NCBI RefSeq assembly: GCF_018619435.1
Contig: NZ_JAHFZF010000041.1
Coordinates: 1 to 33,323, forward strand
DNA from: Rhodoferax sp. U11-2br
GTDB taxonomy: Bacteria; Pseudomonadota; Gammaproteobacteria; Burkholderiales; Burkholderiaceae_C
Direction of reading: 5' to 3'
Length of the DNA: 33,323 nucleotides
Shown here in pieces: positions 9,445-18,300 of the stretch. Made by a program: the position numbers and the translations under genes. Every line of letters starts with the position of its first letter. Positions within the stretch are counted from its first letter, which is position 1. The notes beneath the pieces were generated by a model that worked only from the letters and a program-made list of their open reading frames with translations, did no database searches and had not been told where the DNA came from.

Positions 9445-10547
9445 AACGGAGCCGATCCTGTGTACATCACGTTGCCGCAGCTGTGGGCATGTCGCTGCTG
9501 TTGTGTTGCGGTTTGACGCTTGCCCAGACCCCATCTCCGACGCAGGCGCCTGTGGTGGCGCCCAGCGGCCCGATCCTAGACAGTGGCGACGGTTTTGCCT
9601 TTGACGTCAAGGCCAAAAAGCTGCAGAAAACCCGGCAGTCGGCCAGTGGCATCGCCTGCACCGTGAATGCCAGCCAGCAGCGGGTTTGCCTGGTGGCTTT
9701 TGACGAGGGCACGCAAGTCGGTTTTGCCACCTTGACAGAGCGTGCCCTGGTGCCCGACCCGCAGGTTCTGTCCTTGACCGGTTTACAAGGTGAGCTGGAT
9801 GCCGAAGCAGCCGCCACCGATGGTCAGGATGTGTACATCACCGGTTCACACTCTGCCAAACGTGCCGACTGTGCCAGCAACCCTGACAGTCGCCTGGTGC
9901 TGCGGCTGCAGCTGGACCCGAACAGTGGCCGCGCAGTGCCCGCCAGCCTGAAGACAAGTGGGCGGCTCTGGTCGCTGATGCAGGCTCAGCCCGAGTTGGC
10001 GGCGTATGTGGGTGAGCGCAAATGCCTGGGCACCGAGCCACCGCCCAAGGCGCCTGGCCTGAGCGGCCAGCAGGGAATCAACATCGAAGGTTTGGCGGTG
10101 CGGGATGGGCGATTGATGTTTGGTTTTCGCGGGCCGGTGATCAATGGTGCCGCTTTCACCTTGGCGGTGGACGCCAAGGCGCTGTTTGAGGGGGGTGATG
10201 CCAGGCCGCAGGTGACCCGGCTGGCCCTGGGGGGTCACCGTGGCATCCGTGACATGGTGGCCGTGTCCGACGGTGTTCTGGTGCTGGCCGGCCCCGATGA
10301 TGATGGTGACAGTGAGGCCGTTGGCTGGGCAGTTTTTCACTGGGATGGCAAAACCAGCCAGGATCTGGTGCAGCCCCGGCTGCTGGCCAGGCTGGACCTG
10401 GGGGCGGTCAAACTGCGCCGCTGTGATGCCGAGATCAAACCCGAGGCACTCACTGTGTTGCAGGAAACCTCAGGCCGCTACCAGCTGTTGATGCTGTCAG
10501 ATGGCCTGTGTGACGGTGGGCCGATGGTTTTAACCCTACAGAAATGA
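9441..10547 (+). CDS. Secreted DUF3616-family protein
   Basis: The 368 residues begin with a signal peptide: a basic MKRSRS region, then a hydrophobic GMSLLLCCGLTLAQ, with probable cleavage after AQ. The mature part fits DUF3616: a repeated blade-like pattern with ATDGQDVYITGSHS, GINIEGLAVRDGRLMFGFRG and GHRGIRDMVAVSDGVLVLAG. This suggests a beta-propeller-like periplasmic protein, but no enzymatic function is known to me. It starts with an ATGA overlap on the recD stop, which ties a periplasmic protein to the recCBD message; whether that means functional linkage or only transcript sharing cannot be told from the sequence. An imperfect palindromic repeat just past the stop may end the transcript. 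Confidence 0.8.
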   Translation: MKRSRSCVHHVAAAVGMSLLLCCGLTLAQTPSPTQAPVVAPSGPILDSGDGFAFDVKAKKLQKTRQSASGIACTVNASQQRVCLVAFDEGTQVGFATLTERALVPDPQVLSLTGLQGELDAEAAATDGQDVYITGSHSAKRADCASNPDSRLVLRLQLDPNSGRAVPASLKTSGRLWSLMQAQPELAAYVGERKCLGTEPPPKAPGLSGQQGINIEGLAVRDGRLMFGFRGPVINGAAFTLAVDAKALFEGGDARPQVTRLALGGHRGIRDMVAVSDGVLVLAGPDDDGDSEAVGWAVFHWDGKTSQDLVQPRLLARLDLGAVKLRRCDAEIKPEALTVLQETSGRYQLLMLSDGLCDGGPMVLTLQK

Positions 10548-10550
10548 TGG

Positions 10551-10586
10551 AAAATAGCTACTGCACGTCGACAACAGTCGAGCCCC
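10551..10586 (-). repeat. Degenerate palindromic repeat copy D (uncertain)
   Basis: AAAATAGCTACTGC resembles the right end of the dispersed repeat read in reverse, followed by a perfect hairpin TCGAC-AACA-GTCGA (10568-10581) and GCCCC. The central stem differs from other copies. It lies 3 bases after the DUF3616 stop and may act as a transcript end. Confidence 0.4.
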
Positions 10587-10632
10587 AGACTTGGCTTACC
10601 GTTGGATGAACTGAAGGGTTATACGCACCATC

Positions 10633-12027
10633 ATGAACACATCGCTAGAACAGGCTGAGGAGCTGTTTGCACAAAGCAGCACAGCCCTCAGGTCTGACCA
10701 ATATGACACCGCCGAAGCGCTTCTGATGAACGCGCTGGACCTGGCCCCCGGGCTGGCTGAAGCCCATGCCAACCTGGCCTGGCTGCTGGATCGGCGTGGC
10801 AGCATGAGTGAGGCGGTGCGCCACTACGAGCTGGCCATTGAGCTGCAGCCCGACAACGCCCGTATCCACCTGAACTTTGGCGCCTTGCTGGCCGAGCTCA
10901 AGTTCTTTCATGCCGCCGAGGCCGCTTACCGCCGGGCGCTGGACGTGGACCCGTCTTTGCCGGGCACCTGGTGCAACCTGGGTGCCTTGTTGGCCCAGAA
11001 CCACCGCGACGAAGAGGCCGAAAAATGCCTGCACACCGCGCTGCAGCTTGACCCGCAACATGCCAGTGCCCATTTCAACCTGGCCTGCCTGTTGCTGCGC
11101 AAGGGCCGTTACACCGAGGGCTGGTTCCACCTGGAATTCCGCGACTGGTACCAGCCGATTGAGATGCGCCTGCGCTGTCGCCGCTGGAAAGGCCAGTCGC
11201 TGGCCAACCGTGCGGTGCTGGTGGTGTACGAGGCTGGTTTTGGTGACATGATCCAGTTTTGCCGTTATGTTGCGGAGCTGCGGCGCCTGGGCGCTGATCA
11301 TGTCGACATGTTGTGCCACCCCGAGCTCAAAGAGCTGCTGCAGACGCTGGACGGGGTGGGTGAGGTATTTGGTTTCAACGACGATGTGTCGGCCAGCGAC
11401 TGGGACTATTGGGTGCCGGTGATGAGCCTGCCGCACTATGTGGGCACCCAGCTCGATACCATTCCTGCCAAGCTGCCGTATCTGGCGGTGCCGCCCGCCA
11501 AAGCCGAGCGTTGGAGCCAGCAGGTCAAACGCCTGAATCTGCCACCCGCCTTGCGGGTGGGGCTGGTCTGGCAGGGCAACCCGGCTTTTGGCAACGACAG
11601 CCAGCGCTCGCTGCCGGGTCTGCAGACACTGGCACCCTTGTGGGAGGTGCCCGGCGTGCAGTTTTTCAGCCTGCAAAAAGGCCAGGGTGAACAAGAGGTG
11701 CGCCGGTTGCAGCTGGCGCAGCCGCTGATCAACCTGGCCCCAGAGCTGGGCAATTTTGCCGACACCGCCGCCATCATCACGCAGTTGGACTTGGTGATCA
11801 GTGTGGACACCGCCGTGGCGCATCTGGCCGGTGCGCTGGGCAAACCCTGCTGGGTGCTGTTGCCAGCGTTCATGACCGATTGGCGCTGGCTGGAGCAACG
11901 CAGCGACTCCCCCTGGTACCCCGGCGCCTTGCAGCTGTTTCGCCAGCCGCTGGAAGGCGGTTGGGCGCCGGTGATCCAGGCGGTGCGCGAGGCTTTGCAA
12001 AACACCGCGGGTCAGCGGGCTTGCTGA
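10633..12027 (+). CDS. TPR protein with C-terminal glycosyltransferase-9-like domain
   Basis: The 464-residue product has two parts. Residues about 5-175 are tandem tetratricopeptide repeats, each with the A..LA/N..GALL pattern (AEAHANLAWLLDRRG, ARIHLNFGALLAELK, PGTWCNLGALLAQNHR, ASAHFNLACLLLRKG). Residues about 190-455 resemble ADP-heptose/GT9 glycosyltransferases: VLVVYEAGFGDMIQFCRY matches the N-terminal glycine loop, and LDLVISVDTAVAHLAGALGK matches the conserved nucleotide-sugar site. This TPR-GT architecture is common in proteobacteria and usually annotated as protein or surface-glycan glycosyltransferase; the acceptor is unknown. It lies 85 nt after the DUF3616 gene in the same direction and 34 nt before the MFS gene. 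No strong ribosome site precedes the ATG. Confidence 0.8.
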   Translation: MNTSLEQAEELFAQSSTALRSDQYDTAEALLMNALDLAPGLAEAHANLAWLLDRRGSMSEAVRHYELAIELQPDNARIHLNFGALLAELKFFHAAEAAYRRALDVDPSLPGTWCNLGALLAQNHRDEEAEKCLHTALQLDPQHASAHFNLACLLLRKGRYTEGWFHLEFRDWYQPIEMRLRCRRWKGQSLANRAVLVVYEAGFGDMIQFCRYVAELRRLGADHVDMLCHPELKELLQTLDGVGEVFGFNDDVSASDWDYWVPVMSLPHYVGTQLDTIPAKLPYLAVPPAKAERWSQQVKRLNLPPALRVGLVWQGNPAFGNDSQRSLPGLQTLAPLWEVPGVQFFSLQKGQGEQEVRRLQLAQPLINLAPELGNFADTAAIITQLDLVISVDTAVAHLAGALGKPCWVLLPAFMTDWRWLEQRSDSPWYPGALQLFRQPLEGGWAPVIQAVREALQNTAGQRAC

Positions 12028-12061
12028 GGCTGTTGCGCCCCGGTTTTTACCGGTGTGTGCC

Positions 12062-13489
12062 ATGAGCACCGGTGTGCCAGAGCCGGGCGTGGCGCAGGCC
12101 ACCACCAAACGGTACCTGCCCTGGGTGGTGGCCACCGCGCTGTTCATGGAGCAGCTCGACGCCACCATCGTCAACACCGGCATTCCCGCCATGGCAATCA
12201 GCCTGGGCGTGACCCCGCTGAGCCTGAAGGCGGTGGTGACCAGTTACATCCTGAGTCTGGCGGTGAGTATCCCGGTGAGTGGCTGGCTGGCCGAGCGTTA
12301 TGGCAGCCGCCGCGTCTTCATGTCGGCTTTGATGCTGTTCATCCTGTCGTCGGTGGCCTGTGGGCTGGCGGTCAATGCGCCGATGCTGGTGGCCGCGCGG
12401 GTGCCGCAGGGCATTGCGGCGGCGATGATGATGCCGGTTGGGCGCATGGCCGTTGTGCGCACCTTTCCCAAGGGGGAGCTGCTGCGGGCGATGAACTTTG
12501 TCATCATCCCCGCGCTGTTGGGGCCTTTGCTGGGCCCCACGGTGGGAGGGCTGATCGTGCACTGGCTGAGCTGGCGCGACATCTTTTTTGTCAACGTGCC
12601 GGTGGGGCTGGCCGCACTGTGGTTTGGCCACCGTTACATGCCCGACTACCGCAGTGACACCCGCACCCCGCTCGATGTGCGGGGGCTGCTGCTGTTTGGC
12701 AGCGGGGTGGCGCTGCTATCGTGGCTGCTGGAGGTGTTTGGTGAACACACCCTGAGCACCACCGAGGCGCTGGGGGTGTTGCTGCTGTCCCTGAGCCTGC
12801 TGGCGGCCTACGTCTGGCACGCGCTGGGCTGGCCACACCCGCTGCTGCGCCTCTCCTTGCTGTTGGTGCGCACCTTTCGGGTGTCGGTGCTGGGTGGTTT
12901 TGTGACCCGGCTCGGTGTGGGTGGCATGCCGTTTTTGCTGCCGCTGTTGTACCAGGTGGGCTTGGGCCTGCCGGCCTGGCAGTCGGGTCTGTTGATGATG
13001 CCCGCCGCCGCTGCCGCCATGGGCATGAAGATGGTTGCCGCCTGGATGCTGCGGCGTTTTGGTTACCGCCAGGTGCTGATCGTCAACACCGTGCTGGTGG
13101 GCTGCACCATTGCCTGCTACAGCCTGGTGGGGGTGGGCACACCCATTGCCATGATTGTGTTGCTGGGTTTGCTGATGGGGCTGTTCAACTCGCTGCAGTT
13201 TTCCAGCATGAACACCATGGCTTATGCCGACATTGAGGACAAGGACACCGCCATGGCCAGCACGCTGGCCAGCACCTTGCAGCAGATGTCCTTGAGTTTT
13301 GGCCTGGCCTGTGGTTCGCTGGTGACCGGTTTTTACCTGGCGGGTCTGCCCCAGACCAATGCCCCGGCGGTGACCAGCGCCATCCACCACGCGTTTCTCA
13401 CCCTGGGTGGTTTGACCTTGCTCTCTTCCCTGTTGTTCTGGACCCTGCGCCCCAACGACGGCGACAGCGTGAGTCGGGGTGAATCTTAA
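12062..13489 (+). CDS. MFS multidrug-type exporter, DHA2 family (MdtD-like)
   Basis: An inner-membrane proton-driven exporter of about 475 residues and probably 13-14 TM helices. FMEQLDATIVNTGIPAMA in TM1, SGWLAERYGSRRVF (motif A), LLGPTVGGLIV with WRDIFFVNVPVG (motif C region) and SMNTMAYADI resemble E. coli MdtD nearly block by block. Substrates cannot be read from sequence. I chose ATG 12062; a GTG at 12053 adds three residues, and neither start has a clear ribosome site. The gene converges with the acyltransferase gene, with only a palindromic repeat between the two stops. Confidence 0.88.
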   Translation: MSTGVPEPGVAQATTKRYLPWVVATALFMEQLDATIVNTGIPAMAISLGVTPLSLKAVVTSYILSLAVSIPVSGWLAERYGSRRVFMSALMLFILSSVACGLAVNAPMLVAARVPQGIAAAMMMPVGRMAVVRTFPKGELLRAMNFVIIPALLGPLLGPTVGGLIVHWLSWRDIFFVNVPVGLAALWFGHRYMPDYRSDTRTPLDVRGLLLFGSGVALLSWLLEVFGEHTLSTTEALGVLLLSLSLLAAYVWHALGWPHPLLRLSLLLVRTFRVSVLGGFVTRLGVGGMPFLLPLLYQVGLGLPAWQSGLLMMPAAAAAMGMKMVAAWMLRRFGYRQVLIVNTVLVGCTIACYSLVGVGTPIAMIVLLGLLMGLFNSLQFSSMNTMAYADIEDKDTAMASTLASTLQQMSLSFGLACGSLVTGFYLAGLPQTNAPAVTSAIHHAFLTLGGLTLLSSLLFWTLRPNDGDSVSRGES

Positions 13490-13531
13490 AAAAGATAGCT
13501 GTATCGCCTTGTTTGATAAGGGCTAAGACGG
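13489..13531 (-). repeat. Palindromic repeat copy E between convergent genes
   Basis: Reverse-orientation copy: AAAAGATAGCTGTATCGCCTT, then GATAAGGGCTAAGACGGG. The CCTT/AAGG stem is preserved. It occupies the whole gap between the MFS stop and the acyltransferase, and the TAG stop of the acyltransferase (13523-13525, minus) lies inside it. It may act as a bidirectional transcript end. Confidence 0.8.
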
Positions 13532-14830
13532 GTTTTGAGCCATCAACATCAGTCTGTTCTGCAGCCCGGTGGCCAGCGCCTGGGCGGTGTCGCTGGTGAT
13601 GCGCGCTGCGTCATACCCAATGTTCAGGATCAGCTGGCCCTGGTAACAACTGGCGGCGGTGAACAGCGTCTGATACGGCATTGGGCACAGCGCAAACGAG
13701 ATGGCTTGCACCGCCGGGTCATCTGCCACCGGCTCAACCACCCCGATGTTGCTGACCATGGTGTTGGGCAGCGAGGCCATGGTTTTTTTGCGAAAACTCT
13801 CCAGCGCCTGCGGCGGCAGGGGCGAGCCGTCCAGCCCATACAGGTGGTAGAGCAGGTGGCCTTCACCCCGCGCGATTTGTTTGCGAGTCTGGGCCACGAT
13901 CTCGCGCGCCAGCGCCCAGGCATCCGTGTCCGGGCCGGTCAAAAAGCTGCCTGAAATCAGCGAGGTGAAAAAGCCCGTGGGTGTGGTGGGCGGCACCGGC
14001 TCCAGATGCGGGCGTAAATCCACCGGGCAGCACAGGAAAGACGCCACCGGCTCAGCCGTGGGTTGCAGCTGCCACTGCGCCAGTAACTGGGCGGCACACA
14101 AGGCGCCATGCACGGTGCAGCCTTGGGTCCGTGCTTGTTGAATCAGGCGGGTGGTGGTGGCGGTATCGAGCAACACACGCATCAGCCGGGGCTCGCGGTG
14201 CTTGGCCTCTGCAGCCAGCCAAGGAATGCTGGGTAGCAGGCCATGGCGGCGGTAGTCGGCCACCAGGGTGTTACGCAATTGTTTGGCTGCCTCTGGCTGC
14301 TCGGCCCAGCGGTAGGGCGCGGGCATCAACTCGGCCATCGGTGGCAGGTGGGTGGGGGCGATGCCAGTTGCTGGTGTTGATTCCTGGACCATCAGGCTGA
14401 GCATTCGGCGCAGGATGGCGGTGCCAGATCGGCCATCGGCCACCGAGTGGTGAAACGTCAGCGCCAGCACACAGGCGTTGGTGGCAGGCAGCGCGATGTA
14501 GTGGCAGCGCATCAGCGGCGCGCTGTCTGGCGCAAAGGTGTGCGAGAGCTCCTGCTCTATCAGACGCTGCCAGTGTTGGCCCCTGGCCCTGTGGCACACC
14601 AGGTCAATCTTTTGGCCGGGTGCCGGCTCAAAACGCAGGCCGTTGGCCTCTGTCCAGCTGATGTGGGTTTGCAGCAGCGCGTGTTCCTGTTGCACCGTGT
14701 CGAGTGCGCGGTGGATGGCTGCAGGTGCGAGCGTGCCGCTGCGCTCGGCCAGCACCACAAAGTTCATACACGAGAGTTGGTCAGACAGGAAGAAAAACGC
14801 TTCACCTGGGTCGAGGGGGCGCGAGATCAC
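13523..14830 (-). CDS. Condensation-domain/PapA-like acyltransferase
   Basis: The 435 residues belong to the HHxxxDG acyltransferase superfamily (condensation domains, PapA5, alcohol acetyltransferases). The motif HHSVADGRSG is at 127-136, with H128 the expected catalytic base, and the N-terminal RPLDPGEAFFFL and C-terminal NIGVVEP match the PapA5/phthiocerol transferase group. It is a stand-alone enzyme with no carrier or NRPS module nearby, so it probably moves an acyl group onto a small alcohol or amine; donor and acceptor are unknown. The start is GTG at 14830, supported by AGGAG 8 nt upstream (14839-14843 on the plus strand); the nearby ATG at 14836 is out of frame. The stop codon comes from repeat copy E, so the last residues (about QNPS) may differ from relatives. 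Confidence 0.75.
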   Translation of the reverse strand: MISRPLDPGEAFFFLSDQLSCMNFVVLAERSGTLAPAAIHRALDTVQQEHALLQTHISWTEANGLRFEPAPGQKIDLVCHRARGQHWQRLIEQELSHTFAPDSAPLMRCHYIALPATNACVLALTFHHSVADGRSGTAILRRMLSLMVQESTPATGIAPTHLPPMAELMPAPYRWAEQPEAAKQLRNTLVADYRRHGLLPSIPWLAAEAKHREPRLMRVLLDTATTTRLIQQARTQGCTVHGALCAAQLLAQWQLQPTAEPVASFLCCPVDLRPHLEPVPPTTPTGFFTSLISGSFLTGPDTDAWALAREIVAQTRKQIARGEGHLLYHLYGLDGSPLPPQALESFRKKTMASLPNTMVSNIGVVEPVADDPAVQAISFALCPMPYQTLFTAASCYQGQLILNIGYDAARITSDTAQALATGLQNRLMLMAQNPS

Positions 14831-14957
14831 GGTTCATGCTCCTGTCTGAGTCGGTTGTGCAACGGGGTGGCAGAGGCTTGCAGGGCGCTGCTCAGCGGGG
14901 CATGTTAGCTGGTCAGTGGGTCGCTTGGCTGACGTTTGCCTGTTTTGCAATCAAATA

Positions 14958-14999
14958 GCCTATAGCCCTTATAAATCAAGGGATGATTGCTATCGAAAA
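14958..14999 (+). repeat. Palindromic repeat copy F
   Basis: Forward-orientation copy, intergenic: GCCTATAGCCCTT, loop ATAAATC, AAGGG, then GCTATCGAAAA. The CCCTT (14966-14970)/AAGGG (14978-14982) stem is perfect. Confidence 0.85.
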
Positions 15000-15060
15000 A
15001 GATATGTTTGCCCGTGGAATCGCAGGCTGTGGGTGGCAGTGGGCGGGGTATTGGGGCCCA

Positions 15061-15252
15061 CCTCATACGCGCTGCGCTTTGCGAAATCGGTGGTCCCCAA
15101 CACCCCCACCCACTGCGAGGTGCGTCACAAGTTCGCTTGCATCCAATAGCCGGACGCCACAGGCGTCCTAAAAGGCATCGCGTGCCACCACCGTCTCAGG
15201 CCGTGTGGGCCAAAGCGGTGGGCCGATTTCGCAAAGCGCAGCGCGTATGAGG
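15061..15252. repeat. 30-bp perfect inverted repeat enclosing a hairpin (MITE-like)
   Basis: The 30 bases at 15061-15090 (starting CCTCATACGCGCTGCG, ending GCGAAATCGG) recur exactly as reverse complement at 15223-15252. The 132 bases between contain a perfect hairpin GGACGCC-ACA-GGCGTCC (15152-15168). A further 13-bp inverted pair, TGGGCCAAAGCGG with its complement, straddles the right arm (15206-15218 and 15257-15269). No ORF of transposase type lies inside. It could be a non-autonomous mobile element, or a strong structured terminator downstream of the DUF2126 gene. I saw no clear target-site duplication. Confidence 0.75.
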
Positions 15253-15316
15253 CTCCCCGCTTTGGCCCATATGGCCCACCCCCGATGCCATCACTTCAGT
15301 GAATGCATCCTGTCTT

Positions 15317-18300
15317 TTAGCCCCGACGCAAATCCAGCGTGAACGGAAACTCGTGGCTGCCGGGCTGGTTGATGGTGGCGGGTGGCACATTCACAACCCC
15401 CGGCGTGTGGCCCATGGCGGTGAAGCGTGACAGGCGGCGGCTCTCGGCCTCGTTGGCGTTGACCGGCAGGCTCTGGTAACTCAGGCCACCGGGGTGCGCC
15501 ACGTGGTACTGGCAGCCGCCGAGTGAGCGTTTCATCCAGGTGTCGATCACGTCAAACACCAGCGGTGCGTGAACCCCAATGCTCGGGTGCAGGCTGCTGG
15601 GTGGGTTCCAGGCTTTGTAACGCACACCACCGACGTATTCACCCTGCACACCAGTGGGCTGCAAAGCCATCGCGCGGCCGTTGCAGGTGACCACATAACG
15701 GCTCTCGTTGAGGCCGGTGACACGCACCTCGATGCGCTCCAGGGAGGAGTCCACGTAACGTGCGGTGCCGCCCGGCGCACCTTCTTCACCCATCACATGC
15801 CAGGGCTCCAGCGCGTTGCGCAGCGTGAGTTGGATGCCTGCGGTGCAGATCGAGCCAATCAGCGGGAAGCGGAACTCCACATGCGGCGCAAACCAGCTGT
15901 CGTCAAAGGCGTAACCGGCTGCGCGCATTTCGCTCATCACGTCCAGGAAATCCATCTCGATGAATTTGGGCAGCATGAAGCGGTCATGCAACTCGGTGCC
16001 CCAGCGCGTGGCCGGGGCTTTGTACGGCGTTTTCCAGAAGCGGGCAATCAGCGCACGCAGCAGCAACTGCTGCACACTGCTCATGTGTGGGTGCGGCGGC
16101 ATCTCAAACGCGCGCAGCTCCAGCAGGCCCAGGCGACCGGTGGCCGAGTCGGGCGAGTACATCTTGTCGATCGAGATTTCGCTGCGGTGGGTGTTGCCAG
16201 TGGCGTCGATCAGGATGTTGCGCAGCGTGCGGTCAATCAGCCAGGGCGGCATCGACTGGCCGTGGATCTCACGGTTTTTGTAGATTTGTTCGATGGCAAT
16301 TTCCAGCTCGTAGAGCTGGTCGTTGCGCGCCTCATCCACGCGCGGTGCCTGGCTGGTGGGCCCGACAAACATGCCGCTGAACAAATAACTTAGGCTCGGG
16401 TGGTTGTGCCAATACAGCAGCAGGCTGGCCAACAACTCGGGCTTGCGCAAAAACGGGCTGTCGGCCGGTGTGGCGCCACCCATCACAAAGTGGTTGCCAC
16501 CACCGGTGCCGGTGTGGCGGCCATCGGTCATGAACTTCTCGGCGCTCAGGCGCGACTCGAATGCTGCGTTGTAGAGGAATTCGGTGTTGTAGACCAGCTC
16601 TTTCCAGCTGTTGGCCGGGTGGATGTTGACCTCGATCACACCGGGGTCGGGCGTGACGCTGAGCAATTTCAGGCGCGGGTCGCGCGGCGGCGGGTAACCC
16701 TCGATGACGATCTGTACACCCAGCTCCTGTGCGGTGGCTTCCACCGCCGCGAGCAGGTCCAGGTAGTGTTCCAGCCGCTCCAGCGGCGGCATGAAGATGT
16801 AGAGCACGCCCGAGGCCGTGCCGACTGCCTCGGCCTTGGGGCCATTGGCGCGGCGCGGGTCGCGCACCTCCACACACAGCGCGGTGCGGGTGATCCAGTG
16901 GGCGGACTCCTGCCGCTCTGGCACACGGGCAAAGTCAGCGGGCTCGGGCTGGAAGTTGCTTTGGGCGTGGCTGGCGGTGCTGCTGGCCGGGCCGGTGGGG
17001 CTTTGCATCAGTCGGCTGGCCTCCGACTGCGGGCCGGTGCCGGCCAGATAAGCGGCAGCCGCGCTGGTGTTGCCGGTCATGGCCGAAGCCACTGCGGCGG
17101 CGGCACGGCGCGCCGCACCGAGTGCCAGACCGGCCTTGCCGGGGGCGTGGCCGCTGGGCACATCGGATACACCCGGGCTCACGCTGCTGCGCGCGCTGGC
17201 AGTGTCAGACGCCGCATTGGCGTAACGCCCAGCCACGCTGGCATGCAGCGGCAACTCACCACGCAAGGTGGATGGGTCCTGCTCGATCATGTACGGGAAA
17301 TCGGCCTCGCTGACCCAGGGCAAGGAGTCCAGCGGCAGGCGCAGGCCCATGGGTGAGTCGCCCGGCATCAGGTACATGCGCTCGTCACGCAAAAACCAGG
17401 GGCCGGTGGTCCAGGCCGCGCCATAGGTGTCGTCATAACCCGCCACCTTGATCGGCAGCACATAACCCACGGGGGTGTCGAGTTTTTGCGTGAACACGCG
17501 GCGCAGGCGGGCGCGTTCCATCTCGTCGTCCAACTTCGAGTTGAACGGGTCCACATTGACGGGCAGACGGCGTTCACGCCACAGGTAGTACCAGGTGTCT
17601 TCATACGCGGTCTGGGCAAACTTGTCGGTGATGCCCAGTTTGGTCGCCAGCGTGTGGGTGAAGCGTTGTGCGTCCTGGCTGGTGTAGTGCGTGGGCACGC
17701 GTTCGTCGGCAAACAGCGCCGGGTTGGCCCAGATGGGTTGGCCGTCGGCGCGCCAGTAAATGTTCAAGGCCCAGCGCGGCAATTGCTCACCGGGGTACCA
17801 CTTGCCCTGGCCGTAGTGCAAAAAGCCGCCTTCACCGTACTCCTTGCGCAGCTTGTGCACCAATTCGGTGGCAAAGCCGCGCTTGGTCGGCCCCAGCGCG
17901 TCGGTATTCCATTCCGGTGCATCACGGTCGTTGACCGCCACAAAAGTGGGTTCACCGCCCATGGTCAGGCGCACATCGCTGGTCTGCAGGTCGGCGTCCA
18001 CCGCGTGGCCCAGCGCCATGATCTCAGCCCATTGCTCCTCGGTGTAGGGTTTGGTGACACGGGGGGATTCGTAAATACGCGTCACCTGCATGTGGTGGGC
18101 AAAGGTCACTTCGGACTCATCCACGCCGCCTTCAATGGGTGCGGCGCCCGATGGTTGTGGTGTGCAGGCCAGCGGAATGTGGCCTTCACCGGCCAGCAGG
18201 CCCGAGGTGGCATCGAGCCCGACCCAGCCCGCGCCGGGTAAATAGACCTCACACCAGGCGTGTAAGTCGGTGAAATCGACCTCGGTGCCGCTCGGGCCGT

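Larger units (their letters stand above)
14831..15316. other. Non-coding stretch between acyltransferase and DUF2126 gene
   Basis: No gene is supported. It holds the acyltransferase ribosome site, repeat copy F (14958-14999), a 30-bp perfect inverted repeat (arms 15061-15090 and 15223-15252), a 7-bp hairpin at 15152-15168 and a second 13-bp inverted pair (15206-15218 with 15257-15269). Confidence 0.6.
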
